Shown: positions 1 through 8,408 of the stretch, one piece after another | Position numbering within the stretch: the first letter of the stretch is position 1 | Layout: every line of letters starts with the position of its first letter | From: Pleionea sp041591085 | GTDB taxonomy: Bacteria > Pseudomonadota > Gammaproteobacteria > Enterobacterales > Kangiellaceae | Assembly (NCBI GenBank): GCA_041591085.1 | Contig: JBFHSP010000004.1 | Span: 1 to 49,492 of the forward strand | Reading direction: 5' to 3' | DNA length: 49,492 nucleotides | Notes under the pieces: generated by a model | The model's input: only the letters and a program-made list of their open reading frames with translations | Databases searched by the model: none | Told to the model about the DNA's origin: nothing | Position numbers and translations under genes: made by a program

Positions 1-941
1 AAACTATGGCCGTTACAGCCAGTTTATTCGGCGCATTAAGCATCAGTGCCTCTCAAGTCGATAAAGACTTACCGGATTATCAGAAAACCAGTGGTATATC
101 AGGTAACTTATCATCCGTTGGTTCAGATACTCTTGCAAACTTGATGACTTTTTGGGCAGAAGAGTACAAGCGTACATATCCCAATGTTAATATTCAAATT
201 CAAGCTGCTGGTTCTTCAACTGCACCTCCTGCATTGACTCAAGGTACTTCTAACTTTGGTCCTATGAGCCGTAAAATGAAGTCAAAAGAAGAAGCCGCAT
301 TTGAAGAAAAATTTGGTTATAAGCCAATGGCTATTCCAGTAGCGATTGATGCACTAGCGGTTTATGTAAACAAAGACAACCCAATCAAAGGGTTAACCAT
401 TGAGCAGGTAGATGCTATTTTCTCTTCAACTCGTAAATGTAAAGGTGATGCAGATATCACCGATTGGGAACAGTTAGGCATTGACGGTCTGGGCGACATC
501 CAACTTTATGGTCGTAACTCAGTTTCTGGTACTTATGGTTACTTCAAAAGCAAAGCGCTTTGTAAAGGTGACTTCAAAAATAATGTTAATGAGCAACCAG
601 GATCTGCTGCAGTAGTTCAAGCGATCAGCCAATCTAAAAACGGTATCGGTTACTCAGGTATTGGTTACAAAACTTCGGGTATTCGTTTAGTACCTTTAGC
701 AAAAAAAGCGGGTGATGAGTATGTAGAAGCAACACCTGAAAATGCACTTTCTGGCGCTTTCCCTTTAAGCCGTTATTTGTACGTTTATGTGAATAAAGCA
801 CCTAACAAACCTTTATTACCTCTTGAGCGCGAGTTTATTAAATTGATTCTTTCTAAAGCGGGTCAAGAAATTGTAGTGAAAGATGGTTATGTGCCTCTTC
901 CTGCCTCAACGGCTAAAAAAGTACTTGAAATGATTGAATAA
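1..941 (+). CDS. pstS: PstS-like phosphate-binding periplasmic protein, 5' end cut by window
   Basis: Substrate-binding protein of an ABC phosphate transporter, periplasmic. The visible segment has the PstS hallmarks: a phosphate-loop region GSSTAPPAL near residue 69 of the visible frame, GPMSRKM about 15 residues later, and YGRNSVSGTYGYFK in the second lobe. The first in-frame Met is at position 6, but the reading frame stays open to the window edge and residues 1-17 look like the hydrophobic core and cleavage region (ISAS-Q) of a signal peptide whose charged start lies upstream. I therefore treat it as 5'-partial. It is followed at once by a strong terminator, so no pst permease or ATPase gene is co-transcribed downstream. 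Phosphate specificity is inferred from family motifs. Confidence 0.85.
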   Translation, partial: TMAVTASLFGALSISASQVDKDLPDYQKTSGISGNLSSVGSDTLANLMTFWAEEYKRTYPNVNIQIQAAGSSTAPPALTQGTSNFGPMSRKMKSKEEAAFEEKFGYKPMAIPVAIDALAVYVNKDNPIKGLTIEQVDAIFSSTRKCKGDADITDWEQLGIDGLGDIQLYGRNSVSGTYGYFKSKALCKGDFKNNVNEQPGSAAVVQAISQSKNGIGYSGIGYKTSGIRLVPLAKKAGDEYVEATPENALSGAFPLSRYLYVYVNKAPNKPLLPLEREFIKLILSKAGQEIVVKDGYVPLPASTAKKVLEMIE

Positions 942-995
942 TCAATTCAAGTATCAAAGAGCTTCATTCTCTTTGGTTGTTGGTCCTACCGTTTA

Positions 996-1020
996 AGCCT
1001 GCCTAGTGCAGGCTTTTTTA
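996..1020 (+). terminator. Rho-independent terminator after pstS-like gene
   Basis: Perfect 7-bp stem AGCCTGC / GCAGGCT with a 5-nt loop (CTAGT), followed by a run of T. It ends the transcript 55 bases past the stop codon. The facing gene thpR ends at 1036, but the T-run is on the plus strand only. Confidence 0.85.
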
Positions 1021-1035
1021 ATCATCTAAAATTAT

Positions 1036-1605
1036 TTATGTTTTACCCAACAGCCGTTCTTTCACACTTGTATGATAAATAGGCCAACTCTCAACCGTTT
1101 GATAATACACTCCCGATTTCACCGGTATTGATTCCATCAAACAAAATGAAGTCACGCGGGTAGAAAGATTTTGCGGAGCAGGAAAATCAACCGGAGGCTT
1201 TGCTTCGCGCGCTAGGGTAATGTGCGGTTCGTATTTGCGCTTGTCTTTAGGTAGGTCAGTGATAGCGGTTAATTGTCGATGAATGTTTTTTCTTAAAAGA
1301 TTTAACTCACTAGCACCTTCGGTTATTGATGCAAATAGGATTTCAGATTTTTGCCAATATTGAGTTGCGCCTAGTTTGCAGGGGAAGGGAGGGATTTGTG
1401 GGCATTCAATCGCATCGACAATATCAAATACTCTGTGGTTGGCGATTGAACTTAAAAACCAAAGCGTTATATGATAGTTTTCTTTATCCACCCGACGACC
1501 ATTAATATTTAAGTTTAGTGACCAGTCGTTGATGGATTGTTTAAATTCTGGGGTAAAATCAATCGCGAAGAATAATCGATGGTTACCTCTATTGCTTAAT
1601 TGCAT
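1036..1605 (-). CDS. thpR: RNA 2',3'-cyclic phosphodiesterase (2H phosphoesterase)
   Basis: ThpR/LigT-type 2H phosphoesterase, which opens 2',3'-cyclic phosphate ends of RNA. Both catalytic HxT motifs are visible: NYHITLWFL (His about 45) and EPHITLARE (His about 128), with the typical spacing of about 85 residues. The length of 189 residues is normal for the family. I chose the ATG at 1605 because a GGAGAG Shine-Dalgarno lies 6 bases upstream; an alternative TTG five codons earlier (1620) overlaps that ribosome binding site. It is a single gene on the minus strand, divergent from mrcB. Cellular role in bacteria is poorly defined; the enzyme class is well supported by the paired motifs. Confidence 0.88.
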   Translation of the reverse strand: MQLSNRGNHRLFFAIDFTPEFKQSINDWSLNLNINGRRVDKENYHITLWFLSSIANHRVFDIVDAIECPQIPPFPCKLGATQYWQKSEILFASITEGASELNLLRKNIHRQLTAITDLPKDKRKYEPHITLAREAKPPVDFPAPQNLSTRVTSFCLMESIPVKSGVYYQTVESWPIYHTSVKERLLGKT

Positions 1606-1685
1606 TAAAACTCTCCGCAAGCTGAGACTGCTTTCTAGTCAAGTGGACAAAATAACATAAATCTTGAATCAATTCTTATGCAACC

Positions 1686-3890
1686 ATGAAATCGATAAAA
1701 CAATTTATTTTTCGCTTAATATTGATTGGCGCGGTTTGTTTTGGTTTGCTGCTTATTTACAGCGATGGACTCATTCAACAGCAGTTTGCAAAGAATAGAT
1801 GGCTAGTTCCGGCCAAAGTTTACGCTTCTCCTCTGCTAATAATGACTGGCGAGTCGGTGTCGTTAGAGCGCTTTCTGCAAGAGTTAGACGCGCTAGCCTA
1901 CCGCTCAACAATTAAACTTTCAGAGCCGGGTCAGTTTCAGCAGTTTGGTACGGAGTTTGACGTCTACTTAAGAGGGTTTGCTTTTGCTGAAGGATTTGTG
2001 CCTGCTCGAAAACTTCGCGTGATTTTTGAAGGAAGTCGCTTAAAAAGCAGTCAACTGCTTCCCGATAATACCGCACACACTCAGTCAGTCTTTGATTTAA
2101 TGCGCTTTGAGCCAAGACTGTTCGGAAGAATTAATCCTGTTTCAGAAGAAGATCGAGAACTGGTTAATTTAAAAGAAGTGCCTCGTTATTTAGTGGATGC
2201 GCTTTTGGTGTCTGAAGATCGTGACTTTTATCATCATCACGGCATTTCATTGCGAGGTATCGCGCGAGCTTTTGGTCAAAATATTTCGTCAGGAAAAATA
2301 GCGCAGGGAGGGAGTACCTTAACTCAGCAATTAGTAAAAAATTATTTTTTAACCAATGAAAAGACACTTTGGCGCAAAATTAGAGAGGCTGTAATGTCTT
2401 TGGTATTGGAGTTTCGTTATAACAAAGACGATATTCTTCAAGCCTATATGAACGAAGTGTATTTGGGACAAGATGGCAAACTTGCCATTCATGGATTTGC
2501 CAGGGCTTCAAAATATTATTTTGATCGAGAGCTTTCAGAGTTGAATTTGAATCAAGCCGCAACTCTTGTAGGCATTGTTCGCGGACCTTCGTATTATGAT
2601 CCTTACAAATATGGAGAGAGGGCCAAAGAGCGGCGCAATCTTATTTTAGAGCAAATGCATGAGCATGACAGGATCACGCAAAAAGAAATGGAGTCTGCTC
2701 AAGCAAAAAGCTTACAAATAGTGACGCGGAGCAAAAGACGACAATCACAAATGCCTGCAGTAATGGGTATGGTGAGAAAGCAATTAAAAGAGCATTACAC
2801 TTTTGCTCAGCTTAATCACGACGACTTAACGATTTTTACATCGATTGATCCTTTTATCCAAGAGCAAGCAGAAAATAGCTTAAGTCGCCATATTGATCGG
2901 ATCACTACTTATAGTGCCAATGTGCCAAAGGAGTTGCAAGGCGCCATGATGGTTAGCCATCGACTAAGTGGTGATATTTTGGCTGTTGTAGGCGATAAAA
3001 ATCCGCATTATGAGGGTTTTAACCGTGCGATAAATGCTTATCGTCAAACCGGTAGCGCCATCAAGCCTTTTGTATATCTAACCGCGTTGCAACGGCCAGA
3101 AAAATATACTTTGCAAAGTATTGTGTTGGATAAAAAATTCAGTCTAACCGCAACCGATGGTTCCGAATGGAATCCTGAAAATTACGATAGATTAGAGTAT
3201 GGAGAGGTTACCCTTTTTCATGCGCTATCCAATTCTTTAAATCTAGCCACTTCGCGTTTAGCCTTAAGTGTTGGGCTTGAGCACATTGTTAAGCAGCTGT
3301 ACCAAGCTGGATTCAATCGTGAGCTTTATGCGTTTCCTTCCCTAGCGTTAGGAGCTCAAGAAATGTCGGTCTGGGAGCTGTTGCGTTTGTATCAAGTGTT
3401 AGCTTCGGGCGGTTTAAAAATGGAAAGTAAAGTGGTGCAAAGCGTAATTGATAGTCGAGGACAATTACTGGAGCATTATGGCGTGATCGCCGAACGAGTG
3501 GTACCGGAAGAGCCGATATATTTATTGAACTTAACTTTACAAAATGTTGTTCGAGAGGGAACTGCCAAATCGTTACCTACAACTCTTAAAAGCTTGAAGG
3601 TGGCGGGTAAAACAGGCACAACTAATGATCTTAAAGACAGCTGGTTTGCAGGTTTTAGCGAGCAGTATCTAGCCGTGAGCTGGGTGGGTTTGGATGAAAA
3701 TCAATCGACCGGGTTAACCGGCGCTTCGGGGGCAATGAAAATCTGGGCAGACTTAATAAATCATATTGAAACCAAGCCATTGGTGTTAATTAAACCAGAG
3801 GGCATTGTGTTGGCTAAACAAGGTTGGTTTGGTGATTGTATACCTTTTGTTCAAGGATATTTACCCGACGATTATTCTGAGTGTGATTAA
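1686..3890 (+). CDS. mrcB: Penicillin-binding protein 1B, bifunctional transglycosylase/transpeptidase
   Basis: Class A PBP that polymerises and cross-links peptidoglycan at the inner membrane. Order: membrane anchor at residues 7-25, UB2H-like region at about 45-135 (site of LpoB contact in E. coli), GT51 glycosyltransferase with SEDRDFYHHHG (catalytic Glu177) and GGSTLTQQLVKN, then the transpeptidase with SxxK at Ser457-Ala-Ile-Lys460, SLN at 517-519 and KTGT at 642-645. All catalytic motifs are intact. At 734 residues it is shorter than E. coli PBP1B (about 844), lacking the long cytoplasmic N-terminus and the C-terminal tail. No clear ribosome binding site precedes the ATG. Divergent from thpR; the HIT gene follows after 117 bases. 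Confidence 0.93.
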   Translation: MKSIKQFIFRLILIGAVCFGLLLIYSDGLIQQQFAKNRWLVPAKVYASPLLIMTGESVSLERFLQELDALAYRSTIKLSEPGQFQQFGTEFDVYLRGFAFAEGFVPARKLRVIFEGSRLKSSQLLPDNTAHTQSVFDLMRFEPRLFGRINPVSEEDRELVNLKEVPRYLVDALLVSEDRDFYHHHGISLRGIARAFGQNISSGKIAQGGSTLTQQLVKNYFLTNEKTLWRKIREAVMSLVLEFRYNKDDILQAYMNEVYLGQDGKLAIHGFARASKYYFDRELSELNLNQAATLVGIVRGPSYYDPYKYGERAKERRNLILEQMHEHDRITQKEMESAQAKSLQIVTRSKRRQSQMPAVMGMVRKQLKEHYTFAQLNHDDLTIFTSIDPFIQEQAENSLSRHIDRITTYSANVPKELQGAMMVSHRLSGDILAVVGDKNPHYEGFNRAINAYRQTGSAIKPFVYLTALQRPEKYTLQSIVLDKKFSLTATDGSEWNPENYDRLEYGEVTLFHALSNSLNLATSRLALSVGLEHIVKQLYQAGFNRELYAFPSLALGAQEMSVWELLRLYQVLASGGLKMESKVVQSVIDSRGQLLEHYGVIAERVVPEEPIYLLNLTLQNVVREGTAKSLPTTLKSLKVAGKTGTTNDLKDSWFAGFSEQYLAVSWVGLDENQSTGLTGASGAMKIWADLINHIETKPLVLIKPEGIVLAKQGWFGDCIPFVQGYLPDDYSECD

Positions 3891-4007
3891 TTGCGCAAAA
3901 ACCATTCAAAAATTAAAAAAGCTGAATATAAACCTAGATTATTTTTTTCCTGTAATGCAGTATGAAATGACTCGCGCTTAATATTAAAAAACGAATAAGG
4001 AGCGGCA

Positions 4008-4418
4008 ATGAGTGATTTTATTTTGGATTCTCGACTAGATAATGATTGTGATGAAATTGTCGATTTGGAGTTTTGTCGTTGTCTTTTAATGAATGATGTT
4101 CAGTATCCGTGGGTAATTTTAGTTCCACAAATAAAGGGACTTGAAGAGATTTATGAGTTAAATAATGAGCAACAACAATTGCTATGGAAGGAAATTGCGT
4201 TAGTTTCAAAAGTGATGAAGGAGCTTTTTTGTCCGCTCAAGCTGAACATAGGTGCATTAGGAAATATAGTTCGACAACTTCATATTCATATTGTTGCTCG
4301 ATTTGAAAATGATCAAGCTTGGCCAGGTCCTGTTTGGGGGGCTCATCCCAGAGTCGAGTACAGTGAAGATAAAAAACGGCAATTAATTAAGCAATTAAAG
4401 CTTAAACTTGTCAGTTAA
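4008..4418 (+). CDS. HIT-family protein
   Basis: Small histidine-triad protein (136 residues), probably a nucleotide phosphoramidase or nucleotidyl hydrolase. The active-site segment is QLHIHIVARF (His92, His94) followed by DQAWPGPVWG, a pattern I know from proteobacterial HIT proteins annotated next to diadenosine tetraphosphate hydrolase-like entries. The canonical motif has three histidines in alternation; here the third position is Val96, so the residue aligned with the usual nucleophile (His94) is kept but the triad is incomplete. Strong ribosome binding site (AAGGAG, 6 bases before ATG). It ends only 10 bases from the oppositely oriented Fe-S gene, with no visible terminator between. 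Substrate unknown. Confidence 0.85.
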   Translation: MSDFILDSRLDNDCDEIVDLEFCRCLLMNDVQYPWVILVPQIKGLEEIYELNNEQQQLLWKEIALVSKVMKELFCPLKLNIGALGNIVRQLHIHIVARFENDQAWPGPVWGAHPRVEYSEDKKRQLIKQLKLKLVS

Positions 4419-4428
4419 AACTATCGCA

Positions 4429-5148
4429 TTATTTTAAATGGCTTAATGACAGTTGATAATGGTAAGCCATTTGTTGGTCATCGTATTTATTTTCTAACGC
4501 TATTGGGCAGCTAGTGCGAGCGAGGCATTGTTTTTTGCATAATGAATTTTCTTGTTTACGATAACTAAAGCAGTCCTGCCAATGATAATTACTTTCAGTG
4601 ACTGCGTTAACCGGACAAGCATTGATACATGGTTTTTCTGAGCAAGTTAAACAAATATTCTCAGTTCTATTTACTATCGAGCTTTTAAATTGCGTGTTTG
4701 TTAAAACCAAAAGTCGATACGCAAACCATAATCCAAATTCACGATTAATTCCCACCTTTAAAAGAGACGAATTGTGCCAACCAACCTTGTTACCTAAATC
4801 TTGCAAATTAAAATGATAAGTTGTATGGCTGGGGTAAAGTAAGTTGGATTGAATTATGTCGTTTTGTTGAGTTGTTTGCTTGGATTTCCATTGCTTAAAG
4901 CAGTCAATAGAATAATTATCTATTGGATTGGTTTGCGAAAAATAAGATTTGGGAATTTGCTGCCATAATTTTTTTCCTCCATGACCAAGTAATATCAATT
5001 GAGAAAAGTTCGAAAGGTCAATTTGATGTTGGTTGCAGTTATCAATAAACGATGCCGGAGCTTCTGTAATATTGATTACAGCTTGTAGGTTTAAGCCCTT
5101 TGATGAAAACCAGGTTAATTCAGGGTGAGTAAACTGTAATTGACTCAT
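4429..5148 (-). CDS. QueG-like 4Fe-4S ferredoxin domain protein
   Basis: Iron-sulfur protein of unknown function. The C-terminal third carries Cys motifs CLTCSEKPCINACPVNA (Cx2Cx4Cx3CP) and a second cluster set (QDC, SLCKKQCLARTSCP), as in the two 4Fe-4S clusters of epoxyqueuosine reductase. The preceding GWHNSSLLKVGINREFGLWFAYR segment resembles the QueG stretch just before its clusters, but at 239 residues it is shorter than QueG and the cobalamin-binding N-terminus is not obvious. I place the start at 5148, where ATG overlaps the TGA of the upstream phosphatase gene (ATGA), indicating translational coupling; an upstream Met at 5172 would give 8 more residues. Last gene of the minus-strand operon that includes the ECF sigma factor. 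Confidence 0.75.
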   Translation of the reverse strand: MSQLQFTHPELTWFSSKGLNLQAVINITEAPASFIDNCNQHQIDLSNFSQLILLGHGGKKLWQQIPKSYFSQTNPIDNYSIDCFKQWKSKQTTQQNDIIQSNLLYPSHTTYHFNLQDLGNKVGWHNSSLLKVGINREFGLWFAYRLLVLTNTQFKSSIVNRTENICLTCSEKPCINACPVNAVTESNYHWQDCFSYRKQENSLCKKQCLARTSCPIALENKYDDQQMAYHYQLSLSHLK

Positions 5149-5720
5149 ATAAATTGCTCTTGATAGTGACAAAAACTCACTTTAAAAACAGAGCCATTAC
5201 CAAAGCCGCTATAGGCATCAACTGCGGCTGACTGGTGAAGCTTTTGCTGAAAAAAACAGCGAATGATATCGCCATGTGACACAATAAGTATGTTTTTACC
5301 TAGATGTTGTTTTGCAATGTCAATGAGCGCTTGTTCCATTCTATTTGCACAAATAATTCCTGATTCTCCATTAGGTGGCGCATGATGTTCTGATTTTTGA
5401 AATATAAATTCAAAATCGGGAAGGTGAGTGAGTTCATCAAAATACTTTTCTTGCCAATCGCCAAAATGGCGTTCCTTGAGTCTTTCATCGGTACTGATGG
5501 ATTTATTGAGCGACTGGTTAATGATCAATGCCGTGTCACTTGCTCGCTTTAATGGTGAAGTGAATATGCTATTAATATTTTGGTTTGCTAGTTGCAGCGC
5601 TAATAATCTGGCTTGGTTTATTCCGCTATCAGTCAGAGGTGAGTCAAGATGACCTTGTAGTTTACGCTGTTGATTCCATTCGGTTTCGCCATGGCGTACC
5701 AGTAAAAAGTGCGACTGCAT
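5145..5720 (-). CDS. Histidine phosphatase family protein
   Basis: Phosphoglycerate-mutase-like phosphatase, 191 residues. The family's catalytic signature LLVRHGETEWN is at residues 6-16 (nucleophile His10), TSPLKRASDTA supplies the second Arg at about 59, Glu83 sits in ERHFGDW, and the second His is in LIVSHGD (His149). The set matches active cobC/GpmB-type phosphatases rather than a degenerate member. Small-molecule substrate cannot be told from sequence; alpha-ribazole phosphatase is one possibility but no cobalamin genes are nearby. It starts 3 bases after the sigma-factor stop and overlaps the Fe-S gene through ATGA, so it is part of one operon. Confidence 0.88.
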   Translation of the reverse strand: MQSHFLLVRHGETEWNQQRKLQGHLDSPLTDSGINQARLLALQLANQNINSIFTSPLKRASDTALIINQSLNKSISTDERLKERHFGDWQEKYFDELTHLPDFEFIFQKSEHHAPPNGESGIICANRMEQALIDIAKQHLGKNILIVSHGDIIRCFFQQKLHQSAAVDAYSGFGNGSVFKVSFCHYQEQFI

Positions 5721-5723
5721 CGG

Positions 5724-6257
5724 TTACTCTATAAATTCTTGTAGTTTCTCTATGGCTCGATAGTAACGCATTTTAGCCGCGCTTGTGCTGATATTGAGCT
5801 GTTCTGCGATCTCATCAAATGAAAACTCAAAGACCGCCTTTAAAGCAATAATATCGCGTTCGTCTTCGGCGAGCTTGGCCAACAGCTTATTTGCGCTAGT
5901 GGCAACTATTTTGGTGGTGTCATGTTGCGGCTGCTCAGATAATGCTTCAATAAGAAGAGTTGTGCGCTTTAATCCTCTAACGTGATCAATCATGGCATTT
6001 CGAGATATGGTAACAATCCATTGAAAGAACTTTTCCGGATCGTGCAGTTGTTCAATTTTATTCCATGCAGTTAGAAATGCATCTTGCAGAATATCTTGAA
6101 TATGTGAGTGATCGAGTTGTGTCTGATAGCTTAAGTAGGCTGATACTTTCTTTTGGTAACGATTAAAAAGTTGTGCGAAAGCCGCAGCTGCATCCCCTTG
6201 TTTTTGTAAGGTAATGGCAACAAGCTTTTCGTCAGAAAGCGACTTAAAGTGGGACAC
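5724..6257 (-). CDS. ECF-type sigma-70 factor, SigX-like
   Basis: Alternative sigma factor of 177 residues with only regions 2 and 4. Region 2 spans about residues 10-90 (DILQDAFLTAWNKI, then FFQWIVTISRNAMIDHVR), region 4 about 118-175 (FDEIAEQLNISTSAAKMRYYRAIEKL helix-turn-helix). The end SAAKMRYYRAIEKL resembles what I recall of Pseudomonas SigX (SATKMRYKRALDKL). The gene directly upstream is a CmpX-like channel, and cmpX-sigX adjacency is known in Pseudomonas, so the neighbourhood supports a SigX-type role in envelope stress. No anti-sigma gene is adjacent. The gene lies 25 bases after the channel gene and 3 bases before the phosphatase gene. Confidence 0.85.
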   Translation of the reverse strand: MSHFKSLSDEKLVAITLQKQGDAAAAFAQLFNRYQKKVSAYLSYQTQLDHSHIQDILQDAFLTAWNKIEQLHDPEKFFQWIVTISRNAMIDHVRGLKRTTLLIEALSEQPQHDTTKIVATSANKLLAKLAEDERDIIALKAVFEFSFDEIAEQLNISTSAAKMRYYRAIEKLQEFIE

Positions 6258-6282
6258 AATGGCGTGTTTAGAGCGCGTGTTA

Positions 6283-7116
6283 TTAAGAGTGAATTAAAAG
6301 CTGATCAAGAAAGCTTTTATTGTCTATCACTTTAACATCACCATTTTCTAAAGTGATAGATGTTGCGACTGCACCAATATTTTTTACCAGGCCGGTAGAG
6401 CCATCTTTCAAAGTGACTTTTTGGCCAGGTTCAACAGTATCTGCAACATAGACCGAAAAAAGTACACTCTCGGAGGCGTTTTTACTGCCCAAGCCAAGAG
6501 ATATGGCGCAAGCTATAGCAACGGCACCGATGGTGATGGATACAAGTGTATCCAGAAGACGGGTTTCTATTTCGAGTTCACCAATAACGAGCGATAAAAC
6601 TAAAATGACCAGTACTCCGTAAATTGCGTTAGCAACCGGCTTAGCGAAATCAAAGCCAGATGATTTGGCAGCATTAAAAACCACCGATTTTGCTAGGTTT
6701 GCGGCAGCTAACCCGAACAATAAGATCAAGGTGGCCGCTATAATTTTAGGAATATAAAGAATAAACTGATCAAGCGTGCTTCTTAATTGCGGCATGCCTA
6801 AAGATTCGGCTGCAGAAATTAAGAAAATCATAAAGACAACCCAGAAAATCAAGCTGGCAATAAAACTGGATAACACTAAATTTTTGTTAAAACGCTGCAG
6901 GTGCTCACTGATCCCCGTTGCGGTAGAAAGTTTATCTATTCCCGCTTTATTTAAAATAACTTTTACAGTGACTCTTAATATTTTGGCGATGAAGTAGCCA
7001 ATAGAAGCGATAACTATTGCAGCTAATAAACCGGGAATAAACTCAGCAAATTTTCCAAGTAAGGTAGATAAAGAGTTGGTAATGGCTTGATACCAAATGT
7101 CGATGTTTTCAGTCAT
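6283..7116 (-). CDS. CmpX-like mechanosensitive ion channel (MscS-related, TM_helix repeats)
   Basis: Integral membrane protein of 277 residues. Hydrophobic segments fall at about 25-48, 82-105, 115-145, 160-182 and 188-210, the last followed by GLGSKNASESVLFSVYVADTVEPGQKVTL, which matches the pore-helix to beta-domain junction of MscS-like proteins. The repeated SIGYFIAKILRVTVK / LFGLAAANLAKSVV elements fit the Conserved TM helix family to which Pseudomonas CmpX belongs. Predicted role: tension-gated or small-conductance channel in the inner membrane. Its position immediately upstream of an ECF sigma gene mirrors cmpX-sigX. Gap of 5 bases to the small membrane protein upstream. Gating and ion selectivity are not deducible. 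Confidence 0.82.
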   Translation of the reverse strand: MTENIDIWYQAITNSLSTLLGKFAEFIPGLLAAIVIASIGYFIAKILRVTVKVILNKAGIDKLSTATGISEHLQRFNKNLVLSSFIASLIFWVVFMIFLISAAESLGMPQLRSTLDQFILYIPKIIAATLILLFGLAAANLAKSVVFNAAKSSGFDFAKPVANAIYGVLVILVLSLVIGELEIETRLLDTLVSITIGAVAIACAISLGLGSKNASESVLFSVYVADTVEPGQKVTLKDGSTGLVKNIGAVATSITLENGDVKVIDNKSFLDQLLIHS

Positions 7117-7121
7117 AACCG

Positions 7122-7364
7122 TTAGTCCTTTGATGTTTTCTTTTTATGATGTTTTTGGTGAATTCTTTTTGCGGTAAAGGGCGCAAATATAGCTAAGAGT
7201 GAACCTAATAGTCCATATACCCCTAATCTAAAAAACTCTTTAGTTTGTTTATCTTTTTGTGCCAATTGAGTCAGTTCTGACTCATCAATAGAAAAACTGT
7301 CACTTTCCTTTGGCACTTCAGTGCGAATAAGAGACTCTATTTCATCTTTACTTGTTGTTGCCAT
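7122..7364 (-). CDS. Small single-pass membrane protein, unknown function
   Basis: An 80-residue protein I do not recognise. The N-terminal half is acidic and polar, one hydrophobic segment lies at about residues 47-65 (LGVYGLLGSLLAIFAPF), and the tail is strongly basic and His-rich (RIHQKHHKKKTSK), predicting a cytoplasmic C-terminus under the positive-inside rule. It overlaps the end of the Bax-like gene by 17 bases and sits 5 bases before the channel gene, so it is probably translated as part of the operon and may be an accessory of the channel. The overlap and compact spacing are the main evidence that it is real. Confidence 0.65.
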   Translation of the reverse strand: MATTSKDEIESLIRTEVPKESDSFSIDESELTQLAQKDKQTKEFFRLGVYGLLGSLLAIFAPFTAKRIHQKHHKKKTSKD

Positions 7365-8184
7365 TGACGGTTTCCCAAAAATACTCGTCGTATTTGTCGA
7401 GTTTATTAATTCGTATCATTGAACGGATTTCTTCAACGTATTCATCACCTCTTTCAGAATATCGACTAAGTCCTTCCGCTAATTCAGCGCCGGAAGGGTG
7501 ATGGCCATTGTTTGCTATGTCAACTCGTAAGGCTCGTAAATCTTCATAAGCAAAATGAGTATTTATATTCCGAACATAACTGCGTACAGAACCTTCGGGT
7601 GATTTGAACTTTCGCACCTCGTGTGATGTGCCTTTGTCTCTCTCACTCGGTACTAAACCACAGCCTTTTTTAAAGCACCACTGACCAAAGTAATTGTTGG
7701 CCTTTGTTGCAAAACGAGAAGTTCCCCAAGCTGATTCATTGGCGGCTTGAGCAAGAGCTAAAGAAGGAGGGATTACTTTAATATGATTTTCTAAAATTTC
7801 GGTTGTTGCAGCAACATCAGAAGCATCATGGTCGCGCAAATACATTTCGGCCATTTCTTCTAAAAATTCGCGATCGTTATCGGTAATTTGATCTGCTGAT
7901 TTTGCGGCAATAGCTTCTAAGCGTGATCGACGTTCTAATACTTCAATATTTACTTTTTCTATGTAGTGGTAAAGGTAGTCAAAAAAGGCTTTTTTCTTTT
8001 CTTTTACATCAGTAAAAGAGCCAAAATCTGGGGTGTCATCAAAGTTTTGAATTTCGATTAAATCAAGGTTTTTTCCAGTCTTTTCATTGCTTTGGTTTAG
8101 TGTTTTTTGCGGATCATTGGAACACCCTAGCAATACCAAAATAGTTAGAAGTAAAGGTAGACTGATTTTAAAAGCTATTTGCAT
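7348..8184 (-). CDS. bax: Bax-like peptidoglycan N-acetylglucosaminidase, lipoprotein
   Basis: Predicted lipoprotein (278 residues): hydrophobic signal with lipobox LVLLGC, lipidated Cys21, followed by SND (no Asp at +2, so outer-membrane sorting is plausible). The glucosaminidase domain occupies about residues 130-270 with ALAQAANESAWGTSRFA (catalytic Glu about 150), NNYFGQWCF and SVRSYVRNINTH, the pattern of E. coli Bax. Expected to cleave glycan strands in the periplasm. It is the first gene of the six-gene minus-strand operon leading to the ECF sigma factor. A consensus -10-like TATAAT lies on the minus strand at 8252-8247, but its -35 is poor. Confidence 0.85.
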   Translation of the reverse strand: MQIAFKISLPLLLTILVLLGCSNDPQKTLNQSNEKTGKNLDLIEIQNFDDTPDFGSFTDVKEKKKAFFDYLYHYIEKVNIEVLERRSRLEAIAAKSADQITDNDREFLEEMAEMYLRDHDASDVAATTEILENHIKVIPPSLALAQAANESAWGTSRFATKANNYFGQWCFKKGCGLVPSERDKGTSHEVRKFKSPEGSVRSYVRNINTHFAYEDLRALRVDIANNGHHPSGAELAEGLSRYSERGDEYVEEIRSMIRINKLDKYDEYFWETVNGNNK

Positions 8185-8408
8185 TGAATTTAACCTCTTT
8201 TTACCGACATCGACTCATGGACGACCCATCAGATGAGCGAGTCACAATTATATTCAATTTACACTGTTCTATTGAAGTTTGATGTGACTTTCAGGACGTT
8301 AATGGCGTCAATATTCACATTATCGAAATTAAAGCCCTTATGCTTTACACTTAAATGCACTAATAGAAAGTTTATACCCTAATTCTAGTAGGAAACAAAA
8401 CTAACATT
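8185..8408. promoter_or_regulatory. Divergent promoter region between bax-like operon and mgtE
   Basis: This 224-base gap must hold promoters for both directions. On the minus strand TATAAT at 8252-8247 could be the -10 of the bax-channel-sigma operon, with no good -35 upstream. On the plus strand I see no convincing promoter or ribosome binding site for mgtE (AGGA lies 19 bases before its ATG). I looked for an M-box type magnesium riboswitch and could not recognise one. Confidence 0.35.

Noticed and set aside
8185..8408. Possible Mg2+ riboswitch (M-box) before mgtE
   Set aside because: I could not recognise the conserved core or paired elements, and the gap also has to serve the divergent operon.
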